Positions 57,252 to 64,000 of a stretch of 64,000 nucleotides of DNA are shown here, piece after piece; within the stretch, counting starts at the first letter, position 1; every line of letters starts with the position of its first letter. The stretch is taken from NCBI RefSeq assembly GCF_006738645.1, contig NZ_AP019700.1, forward strand, positions 4,446,001 through 4,510,000, given 5' to 3'. The position numbers were made by a program, and so were the translations under genes. Source of the DNA: Stella humosa (GTDB taxonomy: Bacteria; Pseudomonadota; Alphaproteobacteria; ATCC43930; Allostellaceae). The notes beneath the pieces were generated by a model that ran no database searches, was not told the origin of the DNA, and was given only the letters and a program-made list of their open reading frames with translations.

Positions 57252-57271
57252 TTGCGTGTAACACCACGCAA
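57252..57271 (+). repeat. Small hairpin just after ftsZ
   Basis: TTGCGTG (57252-57258) pairs with CACGCAA (57265-57271) around a 6-nt loop, without a T-run. It precedes the strong terminator by 17 bases and may help stabilise the ftsZ mRNA end. Confidence 0.5.
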
Positions 57272-57288
57272 CAATCTTTGAATTGTAG

Positions 57289-57329
57289 GCTCCCTCCCAT
57301 CGGCCTAGATGGGAGGGAGCTTTATTTTT
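57289..57329 (+). terminator. Strong rho-independent terminator after ftsZ
   Basis: A perfect 13-bp stem pairs 57289-57301 with 57308-57320 around GGCCTA and is followed by TTTATTTTT. It is the only strong stop signal seen in the dcw cluster and separates ftsZ from lpxC. Confidence 0.95.
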
Positions 57330-57391
57330 GCCCCGTCCCTTTGCGAACCCGTCGCCCCGCCCGGCCGGTTCCGATCCAGCGGAAGGTATCC

Positions 57392-58327
57392 GTGAACGCG
57401 ATCAGACCTACGGCATTTCCGGCGCCGCGTCGGACGATCAAGTCGGCGATCCACTGCACGGGCGTGGGCCTTCATTCGGGCCGGCGGACGTTGCTGCGCC
57501 TGGTGCCTGCCGAGGCCGGCACGGGCGTCGTGTTCCGCCGCATCGACCTGCCGGGGGCGCCCGAGGTGGCGGCCCTGTGGGACCGGGCGATCGAATCGCC
57601 GCTGTGCACCACGCTGGTCGAGAACGACGTCACGGTATCGACCGTCGAGCACCTGATGGCAGCACTGGCCGGCAGCGAGATCGACGACGTCGTCGTCGAG
57701 ATCGACGGGCCGGAAGTGCCGATCATGGACGGCAGCGCCGCCCCCTTCGTGTTCCTCATCGAATGCGCGGGCGCAGTCGAACTGGCCCAGCCGCGCAGCG
57801 CCATCCGCATTCTCAAGGAAGTGCGGGTCGGCGACGCCCGAAGCTGGGCCGCGCTCCGCCCGGGCCCGGCCGCGTCCTTCACCTTCGAGATCGACTTTCC
57901 GCACCCGGTCATCCGCCAGCAGAGCTTCGGCGTCACCCTGCACAACGGCACCTTCAAGAACCAGTTGAGCCGGGCGCGCACCTTCGGCTTCCTGCACGAG
58001 GTCGACCGGCTGCGCGAGCTGGGGCTGGCCCGCGGCGGGTCGCTGGAGAATGCGATCGTCGTCGCCGAGGACGGCATCCTCAACGAGGAAGGCCTGCGCT
58101 ACACGGACGAGTTCGTGCGGCACAAGATCGTCGACAGCATCGGCGACCTCTATCTGGCCGGCGCCCCGATCCTGGGCCGGTTCGAGGGCTACAAGTCGAG
58201 CCATGCCCTGTCGGCCCGCCTGCTGCGCACCCTGATGACCGATCCGTCTGCCTGGGCCTACGACGTCATGGCCGACAGCATGATGACGCCGGCCTGGGAC
58301 AGCGGCCCGCTGGCCGCCACGGCCTGA
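57392..58327 (+). CDS. lpxC: UDP-3-O-acyl-N-acetylglucosamine deacetylase (LpxC)
   Basis: LpxC is the zinc enzyme for the committed step of lipid A synthesis. The 311-residue protein has CTGVGLHSGRRTLLRLVPA near residue 19, VSTVEHLMAALAGSEIDDV near 83 (zinc histidine), and VPIMDGSAAPFVFLI near 108. HKIVDSIGDLYLAG near 245 and SSHALSARLLRTLM near 272 hold the other ligands and catalytic histidine. GTG 57392 is used because GGAAGG lies 5 bases upstream. It lies after the terminator and must have its own promoter. Confidence 0.96.
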   Translation: MNAIRPTAFPAPRRTIKSAIHCTGVGLHSGRRTLLRLVPAEAGTGVVFRRIDLPGAPEVAALWDRAIESPLCTTLVENDVTVSTVEHLMAALAGSEIDDVVVEIDGPEVPIMDGSAAPFVFLIECAGAVELAQPRSAIRILKEVRVGDARSWAALRPGPAASFTFEIDFPHPVIRQQSFGVTLHNGTFKNQLSRARTFGFLHEVDRLRELGLARGGSLENAIVVAEDGILNEEGLRYTDEFVRHKIVDSIGDLYLAGAPILGRFEGYKSSHALSARLLRTLMTDPSAWAYDVMADSMMTPAWDSGPLAATA

Positions 58328-58464
58328 CGCCCTTCGGCCGGAAGCGCGGCTGCCGGCGGGGGGTGATCGCGGCATTTCCCCTGCGGGCCCAGGCTTGGTA
58401 TCTATGCCCGGGACTCAGCCGCTCGCGGCTGCACCTGAACGCCGAACCGATTGGGACGTAGCGG

Positions 58465-59328
58465 ATGCCGCGCCGGACTACCATCGACCCGACCTCCATG
58501 CCCGCCCGCGCCACCGCCACCACGGCGATGCGCGGCGTGCTCGCTGCCGGCGCGCTCGCGCTGGCGCTCGCCGCCTGCGGCGGCACCAAGGAAGAAGCCT
58601 ACGTCGAGCGCCCGGTGGAGGAACTCTACAACGACGGCATGAACAGGATTGCCGAGGGTTCCTACCGCGACGCCGCCAAGAAGTTCGACGAGGTCGAACG
58701 CCAGCATCCCTATTCCGTGTGGGCCACCAAGGCGCAGCTCATGGCCGCCTTCGCCCACTACGAGAACAGCCGCTACGACGATGCGATCGTGGCGCTGGAC
58801 CGCTTCATCCAGCTCCATCCGGGCAACCGCGACATCGCCTATGCCTACTACCTGAAGGGCCTCTGCTACTACGAGCAGATCACCGACGTGCAGCGCGACC
58901 AGCGCAATACCGACCGGGCGCTGGCGTCCCTGCAGGAGGTGGTGCGCCGCTATCCCGACAGCCGCTATGCCCGCGACGCCAAGCTGAAGATCGACCTGAC
59001 GCACGATCACCTGGCTGGCAAGGAGATGGCGATCGGCCGCTACTACCTGCGCCAGGGCAACTACCTGGCGGCGATCAACCGCTTTCGGGTGGTGGTCGAG
59101 AAATACCAGACCACCAGCCAGGCGCCCGAGGCGCTGCACCGCCTGACGGAGGCCTACTTGGCGCTGGGCATCACCGCCGAGGCGCAGACCGCAGCCGCCG
59201 TCCTGGGCCACAACTTCCCGGGCAGCGACTGGTACACCGACAGCTACCGCATGCTGACCGGCAAGGACCTGGCGCCCAAGAAGGACGAGGGTTCCTGGAT
59301 CAGCCGGGTATGGGGCTCGATCTTCTGA
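58465..59328 (+). CDS. bamD: Outer-membrane assembly lipoprotein BamD
   Basis: BamD helps insert beta-barrel proteins into the outer membrane with BamA. The 287-residue product has a signal ending in the lipobox LALAAC, so the lipid-bearing residue is Cys38 if translation starts at 58465. The remainder is TPR-like: VEELYNDGMNRIAEGSYRDAAKKFDEVERQHPYS near residue 50 and following repeats, with GNRDIAYAYYLKGLCYYEQI near 125. ATGs at 58498 or 58528 would shorten a long leader. Its place after lpxC is standard in alphaproteobacteria. Confidence 0.95.
   Translation: MPRRTTIDPTSMPARATATTAMRGVLAAGALALALAACGGTKEEAYVERPVEELYNDGMNRIAEGSYRDAAKKFDEVERQHPYSVWATKAQLMAAFAHYENSRYDDAIVALDRFIQLHPGNRDIAYAYYLKGLCYYEQITDVQRDQRNTDRALASLQEVVRRYPDSRYARDAKLKIDLTHDHLAGKEMAIGRYYLRQGNYLAAINRFRVVVEKYQTTSQAPEALHRLTEAYLALGITAEAQTAAAVLGHNFPGSDWYTDSYRMLTGKDLAPKKDEGSWISRVWGSIF

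Positions 59329-64000
<4,672 letters not shown>

Overview
The window is about 70% G+C and almost entirely protein coding. It reads as the chromosome of an alphaproteobacterium, most likely of the Rhodospirillales. The evidence is a complete division/cell-wall (dcw) cluster in the alphaproteobacterial order, ending lpxC-bamD-recN-ligA. An ArsR-methyltransferase/metF/metH cluster, a GAAC-N7-GAAC LexA-type box and an MlaA/MlaC pair point the same way. No tRNA, rRNA, insertion sequence, prophage or CRISPR array was seen. The one RNA gene is rnpB.

Layout. 1-3.2 kb: the end of an SDR oxidoreductase gene, then a large RTX (calcium-binding nonapeptide) secreted-protein gene that is broken by a frameshift in a proline-rich linker. 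3.3-12.3 kb: excision repair (uvrB, uvrC), pgsA, molybdenum cofactor genes (mobB, moeA, moaD, moaE), a pteridine-reductase-like SDR gene and a small YqhA-type membrane protein. 12.3-17.8 kb: a pentapeptide-repeat protein; ilvE divergent from a tightly packed MarR / response regulator / histidine kinase / cupin-oxygenase operon that recalls petP-petR. 17.8-19.4 kb: pssA and psd, translationally coupled, for phosphatidylethanolamine synthesis. 19.6-23.1 kb: a catabolic-looking operon (CaiB-type CoA transferase, Liv-type binding protein, PhyH-type dioxygenase) behind a TCACA-N11-TGTGA palindrome. 23.1-26.4 kb: HNH nuclease, esterase, gluQ and Nudix genes. 26.4-31.8 kb: ArsR-methyltransferase, metF and metH on the minus strand, all overlapping. 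31.9-38.1 kb: mlaA-mlaC, a TRAP transporter, a DMT exporter and a murein amidase. 38.1-38.5 kb: rnpB. 38.6-58.3 kb: the dcw cluster mraZ-rsmH-ftsL-ftsI-murE-murF-mraY-murD-ftsW-murG-murC/murB-ddl-ftsQ-ftsA-ftsZ, a strong terminator, then lpxC. 58.4-64 kb: bamD, a peptidoglycan-binding protein on the minus strand, recN and the 5' part of ligA.

The dcw genes are almost all joined by ATGA or TGATG overlaps, so they are probably one transcript made from the mraZ promoter. That promoter carries four CCCAT/ATGGG boxes exactly 10 bp apart, the pattern expected for MraZ autoregulation. A perfect alphaproteobacterial LexA-type box lies about 107 bp upstream of its -35.

Most unusual points: murC and murB form one uninterrupted reading frame of 790 codons; ftsL reads in frame into ftsI through an atypical tail; a five-codon minicistron links ftsQ to ftsA; the RTX gene is frameshifted. 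The RTX and ftsL/ftsI cases could be single-base errors in GC-rich tracts. I found no clearly new multi-gene system; the regulatory region in front of the dcw cluster and the MurC-MurB fusion are the best leads.
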